Both the position numbers and the translations under genes were made by a program. From the NCBI GenBank assembly GCA_036872755.1, contig JAVHNS010000013.1:310001-374000 (forward strand): a stretch of DNA of 64,000 nt, in the 5' to 3' direction. Position 1 is the first letter of the stretch, and every line of letters begins with the position of its first letter. This document shows, in pieces, positions 23,932 to 36,175 of the stretch. The stretch is from Orbilia blumenaviensis. Its lineage: Eukaryota > Ascomycota > Orbiliomycetes > Orbiliales > Orbiliaceae. The notes below the pieces were generated by a model that made no database searches, was not told the origin of the DNA, and saw only the letters and a program-made list of their open reading frames with translations.

Positions 23932-26119
23932 ATGGTGTCGACGGCGGCAACTCCCCGTAGGGAGAGGACCATCACCTCCGTCCCAAACACTCCGAAGACC
24001 CCGGAGCCCAGTCTCCCTCCAGCCATCCCAGCCTCGTCGCTACCACCGGCTCCCCCAGTCAAGTCAGCCAACGGGCTTGTTGTCGAGCTTATCAAGTGTA
24101 CGTCATTCAGCCCATGTCTTGGTATGGGAACAGCGTGGTCGCGAATAGAAGGCTAACTATAACGTGTGTGAGAGAGCAGACCGTCTTTACCTAGCATCAT
24201 ATAGTTCCCCCCCAACTAGCTCTACAGTCATCCCGTTCCCTCGTAGACCAGATCGACAGTCGTCTAGCAAAGACTCAAAACTTAGTCCTATCAGACGAGG
24301 GTCACCTTCTAAACTACCCCGTGGCAAGACTACTACTCCATCCAAGACAAGAGGTCCTATCTTCTTCACCGTCGATGATCGTCTTTTCTATAACAAGTTT
24401 CATTTGGACTTCGGTCCGTTCAACATCGGACATCTTTACAGGTTCGCTATCTGTCTGCATGATTATATGAGCGCAAAGGAGAATAAGAATCGTCAGATTG
24501 TATTCTGGAGTAGGAGTGATCCAAGGAGCCGTGCCAATGCTGCCTGTCTGGTGGCTGCCTATCTCGTTCTCGTTCAGAACTGGCCTCCACATCAGGCTTT
24601 GGCACCAATTGCCCAGCTCGATCCTCCACTGATGCCATTCCGAGATGCTGGTTACAGTCAAGCAGACTATATGATCAGTATTCAAGACGTTCTTTATGGC
24701 ATTTTCAAGGCCAAAGAAAATAGATTGATTGCCCTCAAATATTTTGATGTTGAGGCGTATGAGCGTTTCGAGCGAGTGGACCAGGGAGATTTCAATTGGG
24801 TTTCACCAGATTTCATTGCTTTCGCATCTCCAATCTTCCCTCCTCCTCCACCACCAAAGAAGCTCCCCAATGGTCAAGTGGGACCAAAACTGCAGTACAC
24901 CAACGAGTTCTTTGCTAGGCACAAGCCCGAAGGTGGCAAGTACCCCACTAATCTTGAGGAACTTGCGAACACCAAGCTTACAGAAAGCTTCCGTAACGTT
25001 CTCGAATACTTTTACACCGAGGATATCGGTGTTGTTGTCAGATTGAACTCGCACCTCTATCCTGCCGAGTACTTTGTCAAGATGGGTATTGCTCATGTCG
25101 ACATGATCTTCGACGATGGAACATGCCCAGATGATGAGACTGTCAGGAAGTTCATTAACATCTGCAACAAGATGATTGCAAACAAGAAAAAGATCGCAGT
25201 ACATTGTAAGGCAGGACTCGGCAGAACTGGTTGTCTCATTGGTGCCTATCTCATCTACCGATACGGCTTTTCAGCAAATACCTGTATTGCCTATATGCGA
25301 TTCATGAGACCAGGTATGGTCGTTGGGCCACAGCAGCATTGGATGCATCTAAAACATGACACAATTCGACAGTGGGCTTTCGAAGATGCATATGCAGAGG
25401 AACGCAAAGATCTCCTTTCCCAGCTTCAGCTTCTCCAAGACCAGCAAGGTTCCACTAAGTTGGCCAAGCACCGTGCCAGAATCACAACTCCTGTTGAACA
25501 GACCCCCCCTCGACGCCGCTCCGTTCTCGGCGAAATCGCTCCTGTCGCCAACGACATCTCCCCAGAACATCTACCGGTTCCTACTCCTGGTCAGCCACGG
25601 AAGAACTCAGCCAAATTCTTTAGTCCAAACCGATACTCCGTCCACGAGGATCCTAAGCTCTACGTCGATGGAATTAGAGTTGACACCGAAGATGAGAATA
25701 CATCCTGTATCGAGGCTGAGGAACTATCGGAAGAAGAGCTTCACTTGCGGGTCACAGCTAAGCGTCTTAGCTCGAGAAGCCCCAAGGCAGGCGGTAGAAC
25801 CGCTAGCCAGTCCTATGCCATCTCGACTGTTACATCTACCTCTACGCCAAATGCTCCTGCACCCACAACCAGCACAACTCCGTTGGGAAGCCCATTCGGC
25901 AGCAGCACGATCAGAAAGATCTCTGGCGAAAAGACTCCGCCACATATGATTAGCCCCAAGCCTGTAACAAGTGGCCCTCTCTTGAAGGTCAGAGCTGTTC
26001 GTAGGACTGGACCTATGAACCATACGAGAGATGGTAGGGTCAGGAAAGTCAGTGGACGCATCGTTAGTCAGGGTACTTCCACCACCTCTTCCAGACCCGC
26101 CAACATCTCAGAGCATTAA
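23932..26119 (+). CDS. cdc14: Cdc14 tyrosine/dual-specificity phosphatase
   Basis: Cdc14-family phosphatase, which reverses Cdk phosphorylation at Ser-Pro sites and drives mitotic exit and cytokinesis. Exon 1 (23932-24097) codes a Pro-rich leader; exon 2 runs to 26119; total 702 residues. The intron has GTACGT and a CTAAC branch site. It ends in a tandem AGCAG acceptor, giving IKSDRLYLASY (preferred) or IKYRLYLASY. The N-terminal domain follows (DRLYLAS, FFTVDDRLFYNKFHLDFGP), then the P-loop HCKAGLGRTG with Cys399 and Arg405, and the family-specific YMRFMRPGMVVGPQQHWM. The C-terminal 250 residues are Ser/Pro/basic and poorly structured, as expected for localisation signals. Confidence 0.95.
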
Positions 26120-27201
26120 AATGTTCTGTGCCTGTTCCCACACAATTAATCGGATTACGGCTGGATGATACCCATATGATTCTCTGACGACTTTGCTGAC
26201 TGACGACCCTCTATTTCATGGCTGCTGGTGGCTTGGGAGGAGCCCTTAACGAACTTGATGATGAAATTATGACCACTTGCTTTAGCTTTAATTGTCTGTT
26301 TTTTTTGTTTTGTTTTTTGCACTGCGCAGAGACACTAACGACAACCAAGGATTGGGATCGTAAACGGCGATAGACAAGTAGTTTTCTTCGCTGGATTGTT
26401 CGAAACCTCAATACCAAATTACCTAAATTCGACCTTTTCTGTTTCTTTTCATCACATTTTTATCGCGTCTTCAATTCTGTGTTTTATTATTCACACTTCT
26501 TCTTTCTTTTTCTTCTCAAACACTTCACAATCCAATCATCGGCACGGAGTATAGCTGTTGGTTTCCTCAATCTCCTTTGTAATGACTTCTATGACCGTTT
26601 AGCATAGCGTCATGCATTCTACTCTACTTTTTTTTTATTTATTATTAGTTGGAGTTTATTTCCGCCTCTCGTTTGGCAACCTGACTCTTGTACATTTAAC
26701 TGCTTCGAAGGGTTATTAAATGGATGCATTTTAAATTTTTCATATGAATCTAGATTCGTGATAGTCCTAGTGCCAGACCGGACAGGATTCGTGAGAGGCT
26801 GCTTTAAAGGATTCCGAATCCTCACATCGTTTTTTACCTGGGAGTTATTAGCACGACTAGATGAACAGTAAAAAATAGATGGGGTGGAATGATATAGGTC
26901 CTCAGGCACTATAATCAGTACATGACAACTTTAGAAAGACAAAAAACGCCTAACCACCCAGAAATTTTCCATAAAATCGTAACAGCTCGAAGAAAAGAAT
27001 ACACAACAAAGACAAAGGGTCATCAAATACATGCACTCTCCAAGGTAAAATAACCTTTAAGGAAGAATATTTAGATTACGGTGTTCGTGATCTTGTTCAT
27101 GATCTTGCAATAGTTCCGGCTGTGAAGGGGTATCTTAACCACAAACGCAAAGGAAACAGAATGGCGTATATATAAAAGAAGAGAACTGGGGAATAGTTTT
27201 T
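26120..27201. other. Convergent intergenic region
   Basis: About 1.1 kb between the cdc14 stop and the end of the unknown membrane protein gene; contains both 3' UTRs and T-rich stretches. No further gene seen. Confidence 0.6.
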
Positions 27202-29368
27202 TTATGATGAGGCTCTGCGGATCTCCATCGTAGTTGTTTGAACGCCGTAGCTCGTGTCGTACTTGAGACCGGGCTTGTATGGGACGTCGTGATACGTGGT
27301 GATTTGATCGCCCCTTGGTTGTGCAACAGCCTTGTACTTTCTTTTGCGATAGCAGTATCTATGCCGATGTTAGTATTTTTACTAATGATGTTGAAGTTCA
27401 TAGATGGGTTCATTGTACTCACACTATTGCTCCGATAATAAGACCCAATACTAGTATTCCACCACCAATACTCACACCAAAGATAATGCGTTTATCAACT
27501 CCGCCGATTTCACCATCGAGGAACTTGCTAAGTCTTGACTCAGGAGGCGGGGTATACGCCGTTGGTGGACCAGCCGTTTCAAACAGCTTATTTGCTGCTG
27601 TTCCAAACGTTATTGGTTGCACGCCTGTCGTGCGTATTGTCTCCGGGAACGTGGCTACGACTCCAGATGGGACAGCAGTAGTAAGTGTTACCCTTGAGGT
27701 GACCTTTGTAGTTTTCTGAAGCGATACAGGACAGTCGGCCATTTCGTACGACATGCATTGGACGGCGCGGTAGGTAACGACAGAAACAGTCGTTGTGGTT
27801 GTTAAGCCATCAGAAGAGATTGCACCTGTCTCATCAGCCTGTCGTGGAGCAATGGTTGGTGCAGAAGTAATCCCGGCTTCTGAAGAAGGAGGAGAAGAAG
27901 TAATTACAGTCGCTAAAGAGGTAACTGTAGACGCAGGAGGCCTTCGGATGGCGCATTGTGTTATGGTAGTGAAGAAAAGTGGCACGGTAGTACTGGGTGC
28001 AGGTCCCCAGGTATGATCTGCCAAAGCGACAGTTGCACCCGCTGCAGCGCCAATACCGAACTGATAACCTTCTTCGACTCGTAATTGACAGCCGTCCTCC
28101 TCTTCCCCAGCTGGTGTGATAGTGACATTGGTTGTCAACTCTGCAATATGTGTCCAGACACTGACCTCAACGCCAGCACTAGCTTGTAATATATCGCCGA
28201 CAGGGATACCGAGCACTCTTAACGGTGTAGTAGAGACTTCGAAGCCCGCACGGACTTTGACTCGTAGCACGGCCTTGAGGACTACTCCGGCGCTTTCTAT
28301 CGTTACCGGCAGGAATTCAAATTGTCCACCTTTGCTAAAACGTTTCAAGAATCGATAGATGTTAGCCCCGCTTGTTCGATGGCTCATGTGCACTAGGCCG
28401 CCAGGTCATTGAAGACTTACAAATCGGTTTCCGCAACGTCTTCGCCAAACAATGCAAGTCTTATTTCAGCACCGTCATCAACCCTGATGTGGAACCCACT
28501 GTTGATAGTTATTTCCGAATCCGCACTCAAGATCAAGTCAACAGAAACAACAACACCAAAGAACAAGTCTTCAGTGATCATGACACCATAGGGGGTCTGC
28601 GAGGTGTAAAGATTCAAAGTATAAGTGATACCAGCAGAAAAAACAGTTTCGAGGGCCACATAAAGCTCCAATTCATCAAACTGGAATCTCAGTGTGACCT
28701 CAGGGATTTCGGGGATGTCGATATTAAAATCAATATCCAAGGGCGGCAAATCAAAATCATCAAGATCGAAACCATCGGATAAGTTTTCGAATATACCGGA
28801 CACAGAATCCTTGATATAATCAAAGGTAGCTTCAGTAGTATTCGCTATCTCGGCACCGATCTGGTCGGTGAAATTGTTAAATGTTTCACTGATGTTGAAG
28901 GGACGCTCGATTACGAGCTCGGCGAGGACACCTGCTTTGATATAGCATGTTGTGCAGGTAATTTCGATCCCATAAGTTGTGTCTACTGATTCAGTTGCTG
29001 ATATCTCCCCGCTTGCCTCTCTGCATTAAAACAGAGGGTCATTAGTAACTGACTATTTCATGACGGCGATAAACCTGAGGAATGAAATAATGAACGAAGG
29101 AGGATGTGTCAACATACTGTTGCAAGCTCAACAATACAGCCCCGTCCCAACTCTTTTCGAAATAACTGCTGTTTGAAAAGATGGTCTGTCGCTTTTGATG
29201 GCTAACTTCTGATAGGGAACGTCCAATGAGTCTCATCACCTCATGGGCAGACATTTCCGGATGGGTAGACCGCATTGAAACTCCAGTCCCGGCCGGGTTA
29301 GAGAGTGCCCCGACAGTAGAAAGTCCAAGTGCGCATACTGTAGCGCGTATGAAGCCAGTAAGCAACAT
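27202..29368 (-). CDS. Unknown secreted/type I membrane protein, Ser/Thr-rich stalk
   Basis: No function recognised. Four exons: 29368-29118, 29020-28421, 28370-27423 and 27358-27202; introns 97, 50 and 64 nt; 651 residues, all in frame. Signal peptide at about 1-21, a possible KRQ dibasic processing site at about 59-61, then a large beta-rich extracellular region that starts YGIEITCTTCYIKAGV (paired Cys) and includes a repeated Asp-Ile/Pro stretch (DFDLPPLDIDFNIDIPEIP). A Ser/Thr/Pro-rich stalk with several Cys follows, then one membrane helix (FGVSIGGGILVLGLIIGAIV) and a 45-residue basic tail ending near YGVQTTTMEIRRASS. Similar fungal proteins exist as DUF families (possibly the DUF7223 group; from memory and unverified). 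Could be a wall sensor or adhesin. Confidence 0.75.
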
Positions 29369-30868
29369 TTTGGGATTTAATTAAGCGCCACTAACGACGT
29401 GCGCAGCCAGTCGACCAGTGCGTGAGGATACTATATAAGACTTGAGTCTCGGAAAGTATATTGAAAGCCCCTCACGGCCCTTTTAATGATTATGGTTATG
29501 AAAGTATTAGATATTTGGACTTCCCCAAGGGGATTCCTATCGTTTTAATATTCACATTCTCTTCATGGATGTCCTGCTACCCCCAACTAACTTTGCTAGA
29601 GCCATGCATCCGACCGGTTTCTGATTATAAACCGTGCAGGCCGCGGCTTCACTTGGCATTTTCATGAGGCTCCCTGGATACAGGAAGTATCAACATACTG
29701 CTGCAATTGCGGGTGGATAGAGGCGCAAGGTCAAAATCCAAATGGGTCTAAATTTACAAGGGCAGACCTATGCTCGAAAGTGGAGCCGTATGTCTGTTGG
29801 GACGGAAAAGGTTTTTTTGGATCCTGTCAAGTACAAGCATGTGCAGATAACAAGCAGGGCCCTTAAGACCTTCTTCGTTTTATCAGCATCCGCGAGGCAT
29901 CCAACCGCCTAGGCTTGCTTTTAACCCTCAAACTCATGTAATGATGTGGCACAGGTTCGGCGGGTTGGAAGGGACCACCATGTGCACTATCGTAACACAG
30001 CATCAATTCAAAACGCTTGGTGTCCAGAGTTCCCGTTCTTCGCAAATGAAAAGGGGAAACGTTTCCCAGCTTTTGGTGCTGCATATGTGTACCATTCACA
30101 ATGTTTTCTTGATATTACGGCCAAGGGACGGAAGGCTGGAGGGAAAGTCTCGAAAGCTTCACAAAAAAACTCGAGTTGTGCATATGTGTGGTGGAACTTC
30201 TCGTGTGGTATTTCCCACCTTTGTCAGCACTATCGGTATACACACAGTCTCAGCCCCCTTCCCTGAGCCGCATCGACAATCTTGCCGGTTGTCTAAGCCG
30301 AGATGTGGAACCACAACCTCTAAAAATGGGCACCGGTTCTCTCGCAATATTTCAGCCTCATTGTCGTCGCCGTCCCGGTTTCGCAAAATTGAAACTTGGC
30401 CGGATATGTACCTAACCTAGGAAACGTTGGTATCTGATGATCCTTAACCTGGGCATGAGTTAATTGTCCCGTTGGGCTATTCGGCCGAATTTTGTGTGGG
30501 TATTTCTGGGGAGGAAAAGAGCACGGTGCAACTTGGCAGTAAAATTGCGATCCGCAGCCTGGTGGGGTAGACCCGGAAAGGTACAAGGCTGCCTTGGGAT
30601 GCGGGGCGGCATTTGCAATATGTGGTACCAGTGTGATAGATGACTGCAGTTGGCAGCGTCGGCAAAGTCATGGCAAAATCGATGGGGATGGCATTGCGCG
30701 CGCTTCTTGGAAGCTATGGAGCCATGGAGCAGTGGAATTAATTTCGCGAAAAATTCCAGAACAAGAGCATTCAGACCGACGCGCGCCTTAGCTTAGCTGT
30801 CAACATCCACTCTCGTGGACAGGGTAGTATACCCGCTGGAATTGAATTATCCTGTGCTGACATGTTGC

Positions 30869-30886
30869 GCAATTGCATGCAATTGC
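30869..30886. repeat. 18-bp perfect palindrome
   Basis: GCAATTGCATGCAATTGC is its own reverse complement. A 13-base sequence overlapping its left side, GTTGCGCAATTGC, recurs near 50945. Confidence 0.8.
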
Positions 30887-31445
30887 AATTGGTGTTTGAA
30901 CCCCGAAAACAATACGCTTTGTTGCTCAAGGCGGGTGGGATATTTGATGCTAAAATTACAGAATGTATAACTTTTTTTGGATTGTTGCGGCCCGCATGAG
31001 GCTTAATAACAAACGCGGGAACGCAAACTCGAAAACCGTCGACGAACTACATGACTGAAGGCAGCGTGACCGGGAACTTGGGCTGGCTCGAAAGACAACA
31101 ACCCAAATACAACTTCGATCCACGGCTGTTACGTCAGCAGCGGGTCAGCTAGCTGCAGCCAGACGGGGATCGATGTCGAACATACCGAGTAATCAGTTAA
31201 TAATTAACAGATGTTATAGCTATGGACCACTCTTGCAGTTTACAAATACCTGAGAGGCCAGGCGTTTTAGAAGCTTGGGAAGGAGCTATAGGTATGGCAC
31301 TCCCCGCTTGTCGCCAAGCTCAAGAACTTAAGAGGTGTGGGATACGCCCCAAAAAATAAAAATACATCAGCTTACTTAAGTACTAAGTCAAGCTCCTAGA
31401 GCTCCCCACAATCCTTCTACGAAGCTACCCAGGAAGTATTTGCGT

Positions 31446-31464
31446 GAAAAAAAAAAAAAAAAAA
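31446..31464. repeat. Poly-A tract
   Basis: Run of about 19 A in non-coding DNA. Confidence 0.8.
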
Positions 31465-33785
31465 TCCTCGTTAGGATAACTGTAATGTATAGGGACAGAT
31501 GCCCCGAGCTTAAAATATGACACACCACACTAGCTATATCATGACTATAGTACTATAAATGATATTTTGATATCACAACAATAACCACCCGATCACGGAA
31601 GCTTATGTAGGTATCCGGATATGTGTAGGAAGGAATACATGCATAACCGAGACTTCCATCCCAAAGGATCCTCGGATCAACTGCTAAGCCTGACTCAATT
31701 TACTATGACGGACCCCGCTATTTTGACGATTAATTGCCGTTAACGTATCTGGGCCTGAGTACAATTTAGGTATGTTTCTGCAGAAATTGGAGTAAGATCC
31801 ATTTGACGAGCTTCAAGGCTGAAAATTATCGACAAACTAAAGTATCTTCCCTGGCAGGATCGATAGTGGGGGCATGTACTGTTCGGTCAAAGGGTCTTTC
31901 CGAATTGAAGCTCCATCTAAATAAGCGATTTCTGGCTCCATTAAGTCTTTTAAGGAATTGTCAACCTGACCACCCCAATCATAGACGCATCAGTCGAAAT
32001 TAACCTTTTGGGTTCAAAGCTAACCAGTCGATCAAGTTATTGAAGGGTAAATAGAACTTCCTGCATCTAGCAGCTACCAAAATTGGCGGGCAACGAACTA
32101 ACGGAGAAACTCCATGGCGGGGTAGTTAGTAGACTACACCCCCCTAACTTCAGCCTTCGGTCGTGTGATCAATAAGTGCACGTATGCACTTAAAAGTAAG
32201 TACTTAGCATCCTTAGTACCGTTTTGCACACTGTGATTTATCGGCTTTCGTGCCCGGAGAGGGTGTTTTTTTGGATCACCAACGAACGCTCTAATATAAT
32301 TGGTTTTGTGGAAATGGTGTGCAATTAGTTGGTATCTGCTGCGCATCTACTTGCATGACTGAGCCTAAGCGGACTTGATCCATCTCGCTTCAATGCAGCG
32401 ACGCGGCCGTGCTGCGGGACTCGACCAAGCCTCAGGCTCCGAATTCGCGAAGCAATCTCCAGAGCACGTGTATTTTACATAAGCACACGCCTGCAACCAG
32501 TTACCCTGTATTCCTAATTTCATATCGATACTACGGGATAGAATCATGTATCTATATTGACTAGCCTGCAAGAGGTCCTACCGAATTCTAAGACCTTCCA
32601 CGATGTATGACTAGGATATCGACGGTAACTTAGTCTGACACCAACCAACCAACAAACTTGTATTATATATCCCCACATATCCAGCCCAATTAATCGACGG
32701 ACGTTTCCCGACTTGCACGACAGGTCATAGTTTGTCTAGCTTGTGAATTCTAGACCTCTGCGCTAGCTTTCAGAAGGCAATATATCCTATTAAGCCAGTA
32801 GTCTAGCGTCGCGTGTGGGGAAGGGGCCAGCGAACCCAAGCATCAGCTGGTAACACAGACTTTTTTCTCCCGGTTTTTCCGTGGATTTGATTTGCCCAAA
32901 AGCAGTGGACGGCGAAGTTTGACCCCAGCCTGGCAACAACCTGAGACGTTGAAGTGAAGTTTTTCTTTCTCAATTGGAGCTCCCATCACGCTATACCTTT
33001 AACATGGCGCCATGGGCTGGAGACCAGACCAAGATTCAAAGTTCTTTGGCCTGGAAAATTTTCATGTTCATTCGCCGTTGTGAAATACGGACAAAGTCCG
33101 CGAGGCCGAAAGCCCGGCCGGGCGGCGGTATATATTGCACCATATCGTGCTCAGAGCTAGCAATAGACAAAATTCGAATTAATTCTGGCTAGTAAGGAGT
33201 ATTTCAAGATATTTAATTTCATCCAATTCTGCGCTCTCCGCATCTGCGTCTTTCGGGACTTTTTCGTCTGGTCTTAGGATATCTTTTCCCAATAACTTCC
33301 AATTTAAAACTTCCAAGCAAGCGTTTTTATATCACAATCGTCATATAACAGCCCCCACTTGCCGTCCCAGCCTTGAAGTGACGTCTGGCCGCGAAACTTG
33401 CATGGTTTCTAGCAGAGATTTTACGTAACAAGAGACATCTTTTTGGGCTGTCCTTCAATCGAATCCAAGCTCTTTGGCTGGGGTGGGTAACACAACACAA
33501 CGCGGAGTCGGATCACGGCTTCAGAACTGGTCAGGCTCAAGGCGACATCATAACTGACTCGTACTTGACGCGAAAGACCAATCACAAGAGTATATATCTA
33601 CAAGGTTGGCTTTCGAGACAGGTGCACAAGCTTTTCATCAGGAAACAAGGTCCCCGCAGTTTCTTACATCTAACTCTCCTAAATCGGCACCCATCCTCGG
33701 AAACGATAAGAACTCATTCACATCCTATCTCACGACTGAGATCCAGCTGGATTTGATCGATACTTCAAGGATTAAACCATACGAG

Positions 33786-35261
33786 ATGACTACTCAAAAA
33801 CCCATAATTACCAGTCTTCCGCCCGAACTCTTTCTCTCAATATTCTCCCATCTCCCTCACCGAACTATCAAGACCATCATCTCGCCTCTACATTCCATAA
33901 CTCGTGCATCAGCCTCCAAATCTGCTCTTCAAAACCTCTCTCTTGCCTCAAAATCCCTCCGATCCATATCTGAACCTCACATATTCGAAAGCGTTATCAT
34001 CAAAAGTTTTTCTCAGTTGGAGGAATTCGCCAAAGGTGGAGGAGTTGGTGAGAAATATGGGAGTTACGTTCGACGGATTGTAATGAGATGGGATGCATAC
34101 GGCGAAATTATCAAGCCTTCTGACTATGACCTGGATGCTGCGAGGACGGGAGATTTGGTGAGGAAGGCGATGGAATTGATTCCAAACCTAAGAGGCTTAG
34201 CAATGAACTTTCCAGGAGCAATAGACAGCCTGGGAAGTGCGCTGGAAAGCCGGATGGAGTCAGAGCATCTGCAGACTATTGATATCAGGAACGGAAGGGT
34301 TGGATATGCAGGTGATATCACGGCACTTTTTCACAGAATTGGGAAGCTTAGTGAACTGCAGAGCGTGGTTATTGATGGAACGTGTATTACTGACACAGCA
34401 CAACCTGGGAGGATGCTCCATCTTGACAAAGGGGATCTCGAGAACTTGGTTAACCTCGAAATCATCAATGTATCGGGGTTTAATGACCAGATGCTCCATG
34501 GCACTATGATGACTGCAGCTAGATTAACAGCTTTGACGGTGAAGAAGTGCCCTGATGTCACACTATCAGGCACTCGAAGGCTTATCATAGAACATGGCGG
34601 AAGGTTACAGCATCTATCACTCGATATTGTGAAGAAATGGGTCCAAGCTGGACACCGCCCCGATAGCGAACCTGAACATGAACACGAACTCTACCGTTTC
34701 TCAGAGGACGAGCATCTCTGCCCTGTCATCAGGGACTACTGCACGAATCTACAAATACTCGACATATCTACGAACAAGATCTGTAAAGAGATATTGTTTT
34801 CTGCGTCCCGCGAGAGTGGCGCTATGACTGGCGGGTTACCAACACCACCTGGGTCGCCAGACCTACCTCCTACAAGAGTAGTAGATATCCCGACCCCTCC
34901 AACGGACGCAGCGGTTGACGTGGAAGAGCTTACAAGAGCACCTATGCTACCGCCACCGCTATTCAGCTTCCAGAACCTATCTTTATTCTACCGAGGAGAG
35001 GAGGAGAGGTTATTACAGATGCCACCGGAAAAGAGACAGAAGTTGAAGAGGGTGAAACTGCAGATCCCGTATGATTCTTCGTGCTTCGGGGCGGGTATGG
35101 GAGGGCCCAGTTTGCAACAAAGATATACAACCCTATGCGATGGATCCCCGGCGAAAGAGCTGCTCGAAGTTGCTAAAAGGGTATTTGATGAGGGTTTGGC
35201 GGAATTAGTAAATGTGCAAGGTCACTGGAAGGGAGGGCCATGCTTGATTATGAAGGATTAA
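33786..35261 (+). CDS. F-box protein
   Basis: Single-exon protein of 491 residues. An F-box lies near the N-terminus (TSLPPELFLSIFSHLPHRTI, about residues 9-28), the Skp1-binding part of SCF ubiquitin ligases. The middle region has weak leucine-rich-repeat-like strands (LRGLAMNFPG, LVNLEIINVSG, LTALTVKKCPDV, LQILDIS), probably the substrate-recognition domain. A Pro/Thr-rich low-complexity insert (about 350-400, GLPTPPGSPDLPPT) could be a phosphorylated loop. The frame is open 60 codons further upstream, but only from a TTG, so the ATG at 33786 just before the F-box is used. Substrate unknown. Confidence 0.85.
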   Translation: MTTQKPIITSLPPELFLSIFSHLPHRTIKTIISPLHSITRASASKSALQNLSLASKSLRSISEPHIFESVIIKSFSQLEEFAKGGGVGEKYGSYVRRIVMRWDAYGEIIKPSDYDLDAARTGDLVRKAMELIPNLRGLAMNFPGAIDSLGSALESRMESEHLQTIDIRNGRVGYAGDITALFHRIGKLSELQSVVIDGTCITDTAQPGRMLHLDKGDLENLVNLEIINVSGFNDQMLHGTMMTAARLTALTVKKCPDVTLSGTRRLIIEHGGRLQHLSLDIVKKWVQAGHRPDSEPEHEHELYRFSEDEHLCPVIRDYCTNLQILDISTNKICKEILFSASRESGAMTGGLPTPPGSPDLPPTRVVDIPTPPTDAAVDVEELTRAPMLPPPLFSFQNLSLFYRGEEERLLQMPPEKRQKLKRVKLQIPYDSSCFGAGMGGPSLQQRYTTLCDGSPAKELLEVAKRVFDEGLAELVNVQGHWKGGPCLIMKD

Positions 35262-35658
35262 TCGAACAATGTTATATTTTGTTTTCACCAATCGATGGCC
35301 AGTCTGACTGTATTATATCAATAGTATTACTAATTTTTGTTTGCGATTTCCTTCAAAAGCGACTTGATATCCTATTCTCTTATAACTTGCATGCTTATGA
35401 ACGAACCAATGGAATGAAATTAATTGTTGTCCCTTAGAGGACACCCCGGAAATCGTTGAATGTTGCATTTTCAAAAAAGGCGCGTTGAGAAAGGAAGGTG
35501 CATCCGAGCGAACTGTGGGCCTGCAGCACACAGCGAATAGGCAGAGCTCCACAGGCCATCGGACGAACCTGTGGAAATACCTCATACGTCAGTACCCGCC
35601 GATGGGCAGCACCGACAGAGCCTTTTCGGATAACAAATTTTTGCGTTTCTCCATACTC

Positions 35659-35708
<50 letters not shown>

Positions 35709-36175
35709 GACTGACAGCTAGCTAAGGAACTAGAGCGCTTGTCAGCGGTCCACAGCTGAAGCACTGCTACCAAAAAAAAAAAAAAAAAAACCTCGCACAA
35801 AACTCTGATTCTTAAATCTCAGTCTTCCAACATTTCTCTTCTTCTTCCTCTTTTCATCGTCCCTCCTGTTCGCACCAAAATTCTCCGTCGTTTCATTCCG
35901 TCTGTTGGCTGCTCCGGGCATCGACTGTTCAAGGTATGCTATTTTCATTGCATTGGTCTTATCGCAATCGTCTTGGAGCTCCGGCATCTTGCTATGGTTA
36001 TCGGCATTCCCTGTTAGGCGTAGATTGGCCTTGCTTCAACCACAATTGCACCAATTGTCGCGATGACATCCCCAGCTTCACAGCCAATGGTTAACTCTTC
36101 AATTAGCCTAGATACTTTTTGCAGACTTGCCAATCCTTTCGAAGACAGTCCTCTGTTACTACACATTCATTCAAA
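35262..36175. other. Intergenic region with long homopolymer tracts
   Basis: Between the F-box gene and spermidine synthase. Holds a T37-A7 tract (35661-35704) and an A19 tract (35772-35790), and a pyrimidine-rich 5' leader of the spermidine synthase gene. No gene seen. Confidence 0.6.
35661..35790. repeat. Poly-T (37) and poly-A (19) tracts facing each other
   Basis: T run 35661-35697 followed by seven A, then an A run at 35772-35790. The two could pair as a hairpin in single strands, and both are likely length-variable. Confidence 0.85.

Larger units (their letters stand above)
29369..33785. other. 4.4-kb region without a recognisable gene
   Basis: AT-rich with no frame that shows a motif. 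Contents noted: an 18-bp perfect palindrome (30869-30886), a poly-A run (31446-31464) and short overlapping frames on both strands near 29.9-30.8 kb that look like chance. It probably includes the promoter of the F-box gene and that of the unknown membrane protein. Confidence 0.5.

Noticed and set aside
33606..33785. N-terminal extension of the F-box protein
   Set aside because: Opens from TTG only; the ATG at 33786 directly precedes the F-box.
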